64,000 bases of DNA. Source: Sequoia sempervirens. Its lineage: Eukaryota; Streptophyta; Pinopsida; Cupressales; Cupressaceae. Shown in pieces: positions 52,221-62,989 of this stretch (position 1 is its first letter; the number at the start of each line of letters is the position of its first letter). Where the stretch lies: positions 18,437,461 through 18,501,460 of the forward strand of contig VDFB02000001.1 in the NCBI GenBank assembly GCA_007258455.2, given 5' to 3'. A program made the translations under genes and the position numbers. The notes beneath the pieces were generated by a model. It saw only the letters and a list, made by a program, of their open reading frames with translations. It made no database searches and was not told where the DNA came from.

Positions 52221-52457
52221 GAGCAAACATAGTTGGTAGCTGTAAAGCCAAGTTCCCCAACCTTTGCATGCATTCTCCCTGTGGCGCCACTTTGGAATGC
52301 AATACTTTGATTGCAGGATATTCACAAAATGGATTGTTGAAAAGTCTTTAAAAACTTTCAAGCTAATGTAACTCACAAGTGTAAAACCAATTTTTGCGGC
52401 CCTTATCAGCATCTTAGTGGTCTATGTCAAAATGGGAGCTTTTTGAGCAAGGGATAG
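52221..52457 (+). pseudogene. PPR scrap upstream of the P450, copy 2
   Basis: Identical to 18604-18840 (LIAGYSQNGL, EKSLKTFKLM, SVKPIFAALISILVV). Confidence 0.55.
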
Positions 52458-53345
52458 GATTATTGTTTGTTCAAATGCCACATGCAAACACCATGCCATG
52501 GATTTATTTTATACAAATTGACAAGAGGGCAAGCGACTTACTACAAGATCCAACACAAATTCTATCTTTTTGTCAACAATGCAGATAGGAAAAATGTACA
52601 AAGTTTGTTGGTGCAATATTATGAAGATTGACCTGGGCAGAGATAACAAAAGAATTAATTTGGAGTTTAAAAAACTATAAAAAAAATGAGGCGGTCATGT
52701 AGAGGCTTAGAGAAATTGATCTAGGTGTGTACAGGATGAAACCAGGGCAAATGACTTACCTCGAGATTCAGCTGAAATGCTCTCAATGCTTTCTTTGTAT
52801 CAACAATTGAAATGCATCAAGGTAGATATTTTTGACACCAACTCCTATCCACAGCAAATGCATCAAGAAGGCAAAAGGCGACGAACGCGAGTAAATGCAA
52901 CGCAGAGGGTACACCAATTTCCATCCATAGTAAATGCACAAATGAACAATCAAGATCTCTTTGATGGCCTTGCATCCTTTCTCCTACAATTTTAACCGTT
53001 AATAGAGAAAATGCATCCAAAAAACTTCATTGAAGAAACGCCTTCAGTGTAAAAAGTACACGAGCCCATTAAATTGTGCTATGGAGTACTCTTACACCTT
53101 TAAATTCCATATATTTGTATAGATACTCTAGACTAGTTACAGTACATATTTAAAATCAATAAGCTTATAATTATTAAATAATTTGACCGGTATAACTAAA
53201 CACCTTGATCTTTCCTCGTTTGATTGGTGTGAAAGGTGTGTTGGTGCACTCCTACTCGGTCTTCACAACGTAAAAGGTACGTTAGGAAAGACTACCACTA
53301 CGACTAACTAGTCCTTCCCATCGTGAAAGACTCTAAATTCCTTCT

Positions 53346-53372
53346 TTGACCAAGTAATCACGTGCTATAAAT
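53346..53372 (+). promoter_or_regulatory. P450 core promoter, copy 2
   Basis: TTGACC (53346), CACGTG (53359-53364) and TATAAAT (53366-53372) precede the start codon at 53414 by about 45 bases from the TATA box. Here the promoter faces a full-length P450 coding region. Confidence 0.5.
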
Positions 53373-53413
53373 TAGTGCGTTCTTGAAAACCAAAGGAAAT
53401 AAAGATCTCTAAT

Positions 53414-54970
53414 ATGGATGTTCCACCGCTTTCTTGGTCCTCGGAGCTCCTTGCTGCTGGTTCACACATATTATTCTTGTTTCTATGGAGAAGGGAGAGC
53501 AAGAGAAGGGTTCCTCTTCCCCCAGGACCTCCTGCTTGGCCTATTGTAGGGAACCTCTTTCAAATAGGGAAAAATCCGCACGAGTCTTTGTGTGACCTCT
53601 CTCTGCAATACGGTCCACTTATGGCTCTCCGTGTGGGAATGAAAACAGCAGTTGTGGCCTCATCCCCTGCCATGGCCAGGGAGCTCCTTAGAACCCACGA
53701 CCACATCTTCGCGGGGCAACTGATGATAGAAGCATTCAGATCCTTCTCCCATCACAAGTCCTCGCTAGTTTGGGCCGAATACGGACCATACTGGCGTAAT
53801 CTCCGACGCATTTTGACTGTTGAGCTTTTCAGTCAAAAAAGACTGGATGCTCTGCAACATCTTAGAAGAGATCAAGTATTTCGCACGATTCGACTCATAT
53901 TCGAGGACAAGGGAAAGGTTGTGGATATCGGGCGGATGGTGTTCTGCACGTCTCTGAATTTGTTAGGCAGCATAATCTTCAGCGCAAGTATCTTCGATCC
54001 GCACAATCCAGCTTCTGGTGAGGTGAAATATACCATCTGGAAATTAATGGAGCTCATCGCAAAGCCCAATGTGGCCGACTTCTCTCCGTTTCTCCGGTTC
54101 CTCGACCCCCAGGGCGTGTCCCGTGAGATGGCCAGGAATTTCAAGGTTCTGTATGACTTGTCTGATACGTTCATACAGAAAAGGCTTGCCAACACCAGCC
54201 AAAGCGTTGAGCGAAACGACTCCGAAAAGGATTTTCTCGATGTTCTGCTGGATTCAAGAAGTGAAAGTTTCACTCTCGTTGATATTCGAGCCTTGATAGT
54301 TGTGAGTATTACTGAAAAGATATTATTTTATTTTGAAAAGGGTCTATAAATATCTGGTATTTTCCAGATTTCTAATCGTGCTCTCTGGTTTCAGAAATTC
54401 CTTGCTGCGGGTACTGAAACGACTACGACCACAATCGAATGGGTCATAGCAGAATTCATTCGCAATCCGCAGAAATTAAACCGAGTTCGGCAAGAATTGG
54501 ATGAAGTAATTGGTTGCAACAGAAGAGTGGAATAATGTGATGTTGACCGTCTGCCTTATCTCGATGCAGCCGTGAAAGAAGTATTCCGATCGCACCCGAC
54601 GGCTCCCGTGCTGCTCCGCCACAAAGCCGAAAGCTCCTGCGAGATCGGGGGATTTGTGATACCCAAAGACAGCCAGGTAATGGTGAATGTGTGGGCCATT
54701 GGGAGGGACCCTACAATTTGGAAGAGGCCCTCACAATTCATACCCGAGAGATTTCTAGAGGGCGAGAATAGGAAGATAGATTACAAGGGATAAAACTTAG
54801 AGCTAATTCCATTCGGAGCGGGCAGAAGAATTTGTCTGGCGGTTCAAATGGCAAGCCGTACGATCCATTTGGTCTTGGCTTCTTTACTGCATTCATTTGA
54901 GTGGAAACTTCCGGATGGGATGAGGTGTGAACTGCTGGACGTGACGGGCATGACGGATGTATTTCTATGA
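53414..54970 (+). pseudogene. cytochrome P450 (CYP76-like), full length with two in-frame stops
   Basis: Exon 1 (53414-54301) and exon 2 (54395-54970) are joined by a 93-base phase-0 intron with a GTGAGT donor and TTTCAG acceptor. Together they encode 487 codons, the normal length for a microsomal plant P450. Motifs in order: membrane anchor (11-25), PPGP hinge (36-39), C-helix WRNLR (127-131), oxygen-binding AGTETT (301-306), EVFR (358-361), PERF (413-416) and haem loop FGAGRRICLA (436-445, Cys443; the usual CxG glycine is Ala). TAA at codon 343 (54533) replaces a residue in the VE.CDVDRLPYL segment, and TAA at codon 429 (54791) replaces the usual Gln in YKGQNLE. The family hydroxylates terpenoids or phenolics with a reductase at the ER; the substrate is unknown. 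The stops make a recent pseudogene most likely; sequence error or readthrough is the alternative. Frame is otherwise perfect. Confidence 0.9.
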
Positions 54971-54991
54971 GTTAAGAGATACTATTAACAA

Positions 54992-55030
54992 CTAGCAATC
55001 GCACCTTGGTGTGCAATGGGTACGCCGAAG
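54992..55030 (-). mobile_element. Helitron-like 3' terminus just after the P450
   Basis: Only 21 bases after the P450 stop, A-CTAG is followed by a hairpin GCAC...GTGC (55001-55014) and GCAATGGGTA, matching the terminus at 15024 in arrangement and about 30 of 40 bases. On the minus strand this is hairpin then CTAG, the Helitron 3' end form. The body would extend to the right; no 5' end was found. Confidence 0.4.
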
Positions 55031-56252
55031 AGTTTCCTTTCAAAAGAAGATTTAAATTGGCCGAAAAAACTCGTCATCAAAGGAGAAAATAGTTTTATGC
55101 TGGTGTTGTTACAAGTCAAGTAATCTAAAGCAGGCTATTAGCTGTCTTGTTTGAACTGATGCTACCGTACAAAAGGTATTTCGATTGTTTGAACCAAAAT
55201 TTCAGATAAAATGGAGCCTCGATGCATTTGATTCATTCTAAGAAGCATGAAAAATAATAATTCCTTTACAAACAAACCAAAAGCTGTACATTCATCATTC
55301 CCTATGGAGTAAAAATTAGACGAGGATACAAACATTCATCTTTCCAGAGCAGGGAATGCACAAAAAAGAAGATGAATACTCAGTGTTGAAAATCAGAGAG
55401 ATTCAATGGAGATTATTATGTAGACAATGGTGAGAATCGGATGATAACAACATTACTGTAAATGATAGAAACTGCCGCTACAAAAAGCTCTGAAAAAATG
55501 CATGAATCATGGGATTCCTGAATCAACCTACTACCAATAAAAGGATAAATCAAATAAAAATAAAATCAGAAACTGGCTTTATACTAATGGTCTTTACATA
55601 TGCCACTGAAACAAGCAAAGATAAAAGTAAGATAACAATGAGCATCTCATAGCAACAAGGATTTGGCCTTGCGAATTTTAAAAACTTGCAGATACAAAAC
55701 TTTACAACCCTATAAGTTAATAGAAATTTCCAGATCAAATTTACTATAAACAAATTCCTAACATAAAAAAGTCTGAAATAAGCAACACAAAACAAAGATA
55801 GCAATGGGTTATTTCATACAATCAAAAATTTTCCCTGACCAACTTTAACATCTGCAAAATGAAACTTTACAAGCCTTTTTGGTGTCGATTTTGAGAGGAG
55901 ATGGAGCATCTTTTAGATTGCAGCAATGTAAAATACCAAAACTGAATAATTTTTTGTGCTATTAACCTTTCAGACGCATCGAGGCACAAAAACTTCCAAT
56001 TTTCCAGAAAAGAAATAATTTGTTGCCAGTCGTAAACATTTCAAACTCAGAAAAACAGACAAAAGCTAAGAAGTTGGTGTATGTAAGAGGCAACGATTAA
56101 GAACAGAAGGAGGAACCCCCTAGAAAACCTCAAATTTACCGAAGAAAAAAAGCATTTGTATGTCTCAGACATTTTAAACACCCAATATGAGCAAACGATA
56201 TTCAACAGTGAAAAAACCCATCAAAATACACCATTGTAGGAAAAGAGAGTAC
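55031..56252. other. no recognisable gene
   Basis: AT-rich, no coding similarity on either strand. It may be the interior of a non-autonomous Helitron or the region beyond the 3' end of the minus-strand candidate. Confidence 0.35.
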
Positions 56253-56336
56253 TCAAAAAACAGTCGTTTTCTTAACACAACTCCTTAAAAGATCACAGTC
56301 GAGAATAAGAAACACTCTGTTTGGGTCATCTGTAGC

Positions 56337-56342
56337 TTTATT
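56337..56342 (-). terminator. possible polyadenylation signal
   Basis: AATAAA on the minus strand in the context GAGAAATAAAGC, downstream of the candidate exon at 56468-56776. In AT-rich DNA this hexamer is common by chance. Confidence 0.25.
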
Positions 56343-56467
56343 TCTCATTCCAAACAATCTAAACAAGAAAGAACAACAGATCCCATATTCCAAACGAAAA
56401 ATGGCAAAACTACACTGAAAAGAAAAATCCAAAGCACAAGACGAAGATCGCAGAAGTAGATTTAGCA

Positions 56468-56776
56468 TTAGCAGTGCCGGCCGTCGAAAATGATCGCTCC
56501 GACATATGTAGATCCACGAGGGTTTTTTTTCTTCTGATAAACATTCCATACCACACTCGATAAAATATCCAATGACGTGATCGCTACTCGAAGCCATGGC
56601 AGTTTTACGGCAAAGGCTTTGCAGGTGACAATTTGCACCGGCGGGCATGGATGGGCATCCGATGGCCTGCCATGCCTGACATACCTGCCGTAGCACAGCT
56701 CCTCTGCCTTCCTCGTGCAGACTTGTCCGTTAATGGCGGATGCGTGGTTTTCATGAATTAGCTGACACCCATTTTT
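56468..56776 (-). CDS. candidate last exon of an unknown minus-strand gene
   Basis: A frame of about 100 codons is open from a stop at 56777-56779 to TAA at 56468-56470. It is GC-richer than its surroundings and cysteine-containing (VCTRKAEELCYGRYVRHGRP, then PCPPVQIVTCKAFAVKLPWL, ending YVGAIIFDGRHC). A polyadenylation signal AATAAA lies 126 bases downstream on the same strand (56337-56342). A possible splice acceptor TGTCAG is near 56765. I do not recognise the family. An overlapping minus-strand frame (56253-56696, 147 residues) is an alternative reading, so the coding frame is uncertain and the segment may be non-coding. Confidence 0.25.
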   Translation of the reverse strand, partial: KNGCQLIHENHASAINGQVCTRKAEELCYGRYVRHGRPSDAHPCPPVQIVTCKAFAVKLPWLRVAITSLDILSSVVWNVYQKKKNPRGSTYVGAIIFDGRHC

Positions 56777-56779
56777 TTA

Positions 56780-57923
56780 ATCTCTGATTCACTTGGGGTT
56801 TCGGGAGTTCCGTTGGTTTTAAGGAAGTCGTAAGAACCGCAGTTTACCCCGTTGTCTTTTTTGGTTATTTATTTATGTTAAATAAATTTGAAAAAAGGTG
56901 ATGACAGACAAATTTAGAAAATATATTTAGGGGGTTTAGATTTAGAAAGATTTTTTTAGGGATAGTTTGAGTTTTACTTCAATATTATTGAATTTGAATG
57001 GTTAATTATTTTTTTATATTTTAATTATATTAAAAAGGGATAATGATTGTACTTTTTGACTTTGGATTGAATATTGCTTAAAGATAACTACTAATTATTT
57101 TTATGATTGATTTAGAATAAGTGAGTGGATAAATAAATTTTATTTTATTAAAACAACTCTATTAAAATATGATGTTTTCATTTTATTTTTAAAAAAAAAT
57201 TAGGGAGAACAATACTATTAAAATGTTTAAAAAAAAATTAAATTAACAGTTCTAACATTTTTTCTTTAAAAATAGTAAAGGTAATATTTTTTTAATGAGA
57301 ATTCAACACATTTCAAGTGCTCAAAGTTTAACAATTCAATATTACACCACATGTCTTAAAGTAACAATTTTATATTTAGGTTCAACTAATTTGTAACAAC
57401 TTCCTATAACACAAAACATAATCATTTGATCCAAAGTTTAGAGGAGAACTTGGTGCACAACCCAATTAAAGATATCTAATTAGATTATATGCATTGACAT
57501 TTTGATTAATTATAGATTTTGAATTATGTAGTGCAATTTTTATAAGAAAACCAAAGAAGACATTTGACAACTAAATTAAAACTATAATGGGAAAGTTGGT
57601 TGTATTATGCTAGTTTTGTACCATTATATGTGAGAACATATATACATTGACAAAGCGTTATTACTCCTTGGAATATCTAGTATATATAACTACATAGAAT
57701 AGTAATGTGCATTATTATACAGGAAGAAAGGAAGATGAACCATCGATTGGGACCAAATCATGTCATATCATGTTTCACAACTATCAAAACCACTAACAAT
57801 AATTACAGACTAGTCAAGCATTGTAGTATGACAAATCAAATTGAAACTTACAATTTGGAACATGGGTGCAAACTATAACATCAAACTTATCGAAATTGTT
57901 AGCGATATCAAGCAACACCAAAG
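56780..57923. other. AT-rich DNA, no gene seen
   Basis: Strongly AT-rich with T and A runs; nothing coding or repetitive recognised. Confidence 0.45.
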
Positions 57924-58026
57924 ATTTGTCGAGGTTAAGGTTCAATTAGGGTTAAAGTTCAATTAGGGTCAACCTATCCTTAACCTAATTGAACTTTAAC
58001 CCTAATTGAACCTGAACCTTGACAAA
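57924..58026. repeat. inverted repeat of a telomere-like motif
   Basis: Arms of about 42 bases around a short spacer: the left arm contains GGTTCAATTAGGGTTAAAG and the right arm its near-perfect reverse complement CTTTAACCCTAATTGAACC. The RNA would form a long hairpin. The arm text matches the array at 62990-63725. Confidence 0.8.
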
Positions 58027-58028
58027 AT

Positions 58029-58630
58029 TATAATTTAAAAATATTGAAATTTAATATAAAAATATTGAAATTTAATTAAAAATATTGAAATTTAATTAAA
58101 AATATTATTTATTTTTTATTTTAATTTATTTAGTTTTAATCTATTTCAAATATTTAATAAAATTGAATATATTTAAATTCTCTTTATAAATTAGAATATT
58201 TTTTTATACATTGTTTTTTACAAAATTAAAATTAAAATATTTAAAATATCAAATGGCAAACATAATATAGTTATCTTAAATACATCAATCTAAAAGGATA
58301 TCAATATTAAATTATTATATTTATTCACGTGTTTACATTATTTAAATAAAATAATTTAAAAATATTGAAATTTAATTAAAAAAATTACTTTTTATTTGTT
58401 TTAATTTATTTAATTTTAATCTATTTCAAATATTTAATAAAATTGAATATATTTATATTCTTTTTATAAAGTAGAATTTTTTTATACATTTTATTTTACA
58501 AAATCAAAATTAAAATATTTAAAATATCAAAAGACAAACATAATATACTTATATTAAATACATCCATCTAAAAATATATCAATACTAAATTATTATATTT
58601 ATTCAAGTGTTTATATTATTAGTATTATTG
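58029..58630. repeat. 290-base AT-rich tandem duplication
   Basis: CTATTTCAAATATTTAATAA recurs at 58141 and 58431, and the text around it aligns for the full 290-base period. It is extremely AT-rich, and short AAATATTGAAATTTAATTAA units are repeated at its left end. Confidence 0.75.
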
Positions 58631-59336
58631 CAATAAGTAATAAATAAAAAATATATATTCAAATATATATTTTTAAAATATTAATACAATTAAAATATAA
58701 CTAATAATATTTATTAATTATTATTATTATTTATTATTATTATTATTATTTTATAAATTTAATAATATTTTATAAATTCTTTATTTTTAAGTTACTATAA
58801 ATTATAACTAAAATTAGATATTTTTGGATGCAATATCAATTTTTCTTTTACAATTTATAAATTAGTTTTTAATTGAATTGTGTAATTTCAAAGGGTTGAT
58901 GATGAATAGAATGTTATGAGAGAAAACATTGATATTCATGAACTGTAAAATAAAAATCAATAAATACTTTAAATTATTCTAATTATCAAATTTTCACCTT
59001 TATATATTTTTCAATCTAGATTTTTAAATAAATGTTCTTTGCATAATGTAACTTTTGTATGTTAACTATTTGTTAATATAATTATAGTTTTATAGTATGA
59101 ATCTAAGTTTAAAACCTATCAATTTTATCTCTTTGGGTCAACCTAAAAGTATGATGCAAAATGGCTATTGTCTAACTCATCTGAGGAGATTAAAGACATA
59201 TTTTAAAGTTAGATGAAAAGGATTGACAAAATTTGTCATTATATTTCTAAACTCATACATGAGTTTAATGTAAAAGATGATAAAAGGTTAAAAATGTTCT
59301 GAATGTAGTTATAATTACGCTGAAAGGCATTATACA
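58631..59336. other. AT-rich DNA with an (ATT)n run
   Basis: Contains a TTATTATTATT microsatellite near 58725-58750. No gene seen. Confidence 0.5.
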
Positions 59337-59757
59337 GTGAAAGCATTCAAGGAATATTCTCCATAAAGTTTTTGAAGCTACATTTAAATTGACATCCTTT
59401 TGACTGTCCTGAGTGATGGTGGTTATAATTCTTGGGTGGTTATTTTCTTTGGTTGTAAAATCAGCAGTTGGTATTCTAAAATACACAATGCGAACTCAAC
59501 TTCTTATTTTCTTGTGAGAAAAATATGGTGAAAGCATTCAAGGAATCTTCTCTGTAAAGTTTTTGAAGCTACATTTAAATTGACATCCTTTTGACTGTCG
59601 TGAGTGATGGTGGTTATAATTCTTGGGTGGTTATTTTCTTTGGTTGTAAAATCAGCAGTTGATATTCTAAAATACACAATGTGAACTGTTTTTATTTCTT
59701 GATTGAACATTAATAGTTCCGCAGCTTCTTGTTTTCTTGTGAGAAAAATATTTCTTT
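59337..59757. repeat. 191-base tandem duplication
   Basis: GTGAAAGCATTCAAGGAAT starts at 59337 and 59528; the two units are nearly identical over about 160 bases. The second unit has about 40 extra bases before the shared CTTGTGAGAAAAATAT end. The two similar minus-strand open frames here come from the duplication and have no known relatives that I recognise. Confidence 0.8.
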
Positions 59758-61398
59758 GCTTTTTTTTATTCGTACAATCAACAAGATCCTGTTAAATATA
59801 GAATAACTATTAAAGTACAAAAAATTTCTGAGTAGCTAAAGCATCTAGGAGTGTATGTGTATAGGCGAAGTAGTTTTCTCTTCGTGGATGAAACTCATGG
59901 CTGACTCTAATCTAGCAACTCAATTAGGTCTCTCTTCGACAGTGGTGAAGAGAGTTATAAAGCAAATAATTTGATTCAGCAGCAATGTTTCAGTTTAGCC
60001 ATTCCTGTGCTTGCAGGATTACAAAAGAGGCAACCAGATCTAGAAGGGTTGTTGTATCCACTATTAAGGTACTAAAAGCGAATGATAAAGAGACCTGCGA
60101 AGAATTCTCAAATAAAGTAAGAAAATCATTGCACAAAATCAGAAAAGTCTTTTGTGATTAAGGATTTTTTCTAGGAGGTTATCTTTTAAGTTAGATTTAA
60201 ACAAAATTTTGTAGAAATTAATATGTTGTTTTATTAAGTCAGAAATTTTGTAGAAACTAATATGTTGATTTATTAGGCTAGCTGGGTCTGCCGTTACTGC
60301 TTAGCTGACAATTTTATATATCAGAATTCGTTGGATGCCAGAAAATCAGACGAGTTGTTGTTAGGTTTTCCATTTTCACGTAACTGTTTTAGTAGGATTT
60401 CTTTGGTTTCTTTCGGTTTTTCTTTTAGGCTTTCTTTATTTGAAAAAGTTATGATTCATATTCTTGGGAGCTCACAGAGGAGGGGGCTCAGGCGGATCAT
60501 TCTCTGGTGGAGGGTTGGCATTCAGTTCAATGGGCTTAGGTGAAGCGTTCTTTGGCAGAAATTTAGCATTCAGTTTAGCGAGCTCGGGCAGGGCTTTCTC
60601 AATCTTCATAAAATTTTCTGAAGGAAAAATATTTTTTAATGGGAGGAAGGAGAAATACACTCTCATTTGTAGTGAACGATTATGTGGCTTTTGAATTTGT
60701 ATAGCAAGGAGGGCAGACTGATATTGTTAATGTAGATTTTGCGCAGGTAAGACGATTATAGAATTATAGGTTCTTGTTTTCATGAGTTTGTTGTTAATAC
60801 AAAACCTTATTTTGTATGTGGGTGGTTTTGAGTGGAATTACTTGACACGCAATCATGGAGCAGTGTGGAACATAAGCAAACCCCCAACTAGAGTTCTTCA
60901 GTTCAGATTTTAGTAACTTCAAGATATGATGGATATACTCTGTGGGCGAAAAAATTTGTGCTTCCACCACACTGGAAAGCAGGTGTACAATAGTTATATG
61001 ACATTGGGCTTTAGATCAACCAAACTGCTCTGGACAGTTGTACTAATTCATGTGATCTGAATCCATTGCTTCAAAACTAGACACCAGCAAAACTGAAGAA
61101 TCAAAGCATCATCACCGGGGCAAGATTTGAGGGTTTTTTTTGAAGGGTGAAATTGATAATTTAGGTTAATGTTTGTAGATGGATTTATTCTTAGAATCTC
61201 TCATTGTGATTGGAATTTGGGGGTTTTTCTAGCTTTTGAAGGGGAAATGGGGCAGAATCATAAGGAGGCCAGTACGTCTGAATTCCATGTTGATGGCAGT
61301 CCTGTGGATAGAAAAATCATTGAACGCCTCTTAGAAATATATGTATATAGGTGGTGCTAAATTAGTTAATCTCACCATCACCCTTTCCCTCATTTAAT
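59758..61398. other. mixed-composition DNA, no assignable gene
   Basis: Composition is nearer to genic than the flanks around 60450-60680 (Gly-rich plus-strand or Pro-rich minus-strand frames of 64-76 codons) and 61169-61360 (63 codons). None matches a family I know. They may belong to the same decayed locus as the LRR scrap that follows. Confidence 0.3.
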
Positions 61399-61604
61399 CT
61401 TTGCATTCTCTAGCATTGCCGCGTTGTAGTGGGTTTGATAGTCTGCCTGAAACCATTAGCAACCTGGTTGCTTTAGAAAAGTTGAGTTTTAATTTTTGTA
61501 AGAGTTTGTTGAGTTTTGTAGATAGTTTTGGGAATTTATCTTCTTTAAATGAATTGGATTTAAGTAACTATTTTAGTTTGGTGAGCCTTCAGATACTTTT
61601 GTGA
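61399..61604 (+). pseudogene. leucine-rich repeat fragment, NLR-type
   Basis: The frame reads LHSLALPRCSGFDSLPETIS, then NLVALEKLSFNFCKSLLSF and SFGNLSSLNELDLSNYFSLV, that is about three LRRs of the LxSLPESIGNLxxLxxLxLxxC type common in TIR-NBS-LRR resistance proteins of plants. It stops at 61602. No NB-ARC or TIR domain was found in the window, so it is a fragment of a pathogen-receptor gene. Confidence 0.55.
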
Positions 61605-62989
61605 GTTTATAGTCTGGACATTATTTTAACAAATAATGTATAACTTTTGTGAGTTTATAATCTGTAAAATAATGTATAAAACTATACCATTAAAATAATC
61701 TGCACATTATTTTAACAAATAATGTATAAAACTATTTCATTAAAAAATTATGAAAATTCTGGAAAGAACCCCAAACAAGCCTACAGCAGACGCCATCTTC
61801 AGAATCAGAGGGCTCGGGTGGGCTTATCTGAACGTGGCAGACACATGTACATACGTTTGTTTGATATTATCCCCTACGCCCGCATTCGACGGCGAAGAGT
61901 AGCCCTCGCCAGCCAAGATTGTTCCTCACCATACGATGCTTTTTAAATAAATTATATAAATGACTTTTCTATTCCAATTTGATATTAAAAAAATAGTAAT
62001 TCACACCTACTTTACCAACACTTCCATTCATTACTCATTTCATAAATCAGCCACATGTCCTGGTGCTTCTTTTTTCTTTTATTTTAATTATTTCCAGTTT
62101 TGGAAGGTTTTAGTTGTCAAATATGGTATATATTTATCATGAGACTCAGTACCTTAGCAATAATATTTGATGGTTACATGATTTGAGTTTCAAATTTACA
62201 ATCAATTTTAAGTATTTTACATAATATGAGTATAAATGGTTAACTTCCTTTTTATTTTCATGTAATAAATTTAATTTAAATTTTCTAAATATAATATATA
62301 ATTTGAGTTCTACGAAATTAATAGCTTTCAATAATAAGTGCATGGGTATGGTATATTAAAATATAAAAAATATTAAATAACTTAAACAAAATGTATTCCT
62401 TTGATTTAAAAAGCAACCAATCATGTGATGCCACATCAGCGCTCAACTACCCATGATGTGAATGCATAAGTATTGGTAGCACTATTTTTTGGGCCATTTT
62501 TGGAAACTTTGACAAAAATCATGTTGATGTGGCATCATATTTGATGATGTGACCATGAAACGGAAGTTATAAGTAGGGGACTTGCCAAGTAAGTTGTAAA
62601 AAATTTGGAGTGATTTGAAATTTCCATGTAGAATTTTGAGAGGCACAAAGTTAGGGTGGACAGCTACTGGGTCCTCTCCCCTAACATGATAATTATGAAA
62701 ATAAAATTACCTTTTATGAAAGTCTTGTGAATATTTAGCATCTACATCCAACCTATGTGAAAATGAGTTTCTTTATATTTATTTAGTTTCTTTATTTTAT
62801 AGTTTGTAGAAACAAGTAACTTGTAGAACTACTTAGTGTTTTGTTTCTTGAATCCCTAACTTAGATTAAGAGTTTTATTGAATATGCATCTTTCTTATGA
62901 TTATTGAATTTCATGATTTAGAAAGTGAATATGATTAAATGTAAGATCAAAAAATAATATACATGTCATATTAAATAACAATATAAATA
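61605..62989. other. gene-free DNA with short repeats
   Basis: ACATTATTTTAACAAATAAT occurs at about 61620 and 61703. GATGCCACATCA (62429) and its inverse TGATGTGGCATCA (62528) form a 12-13 base inverted pair about 100 bases apart, possibly from a small DNA transposon. No gene seen. Confidence 0.4.

Larger units (their letters stand above)
36882..54297 (+). repeat. 17.4 kb duplicated block, copy 2
   Basis: Matches 3265-20680 base for base wherever compared, starting at the first base after the gap. It diverges at 54298, where this copy continues correctly through the P450 gene. Confidence 0.95.
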
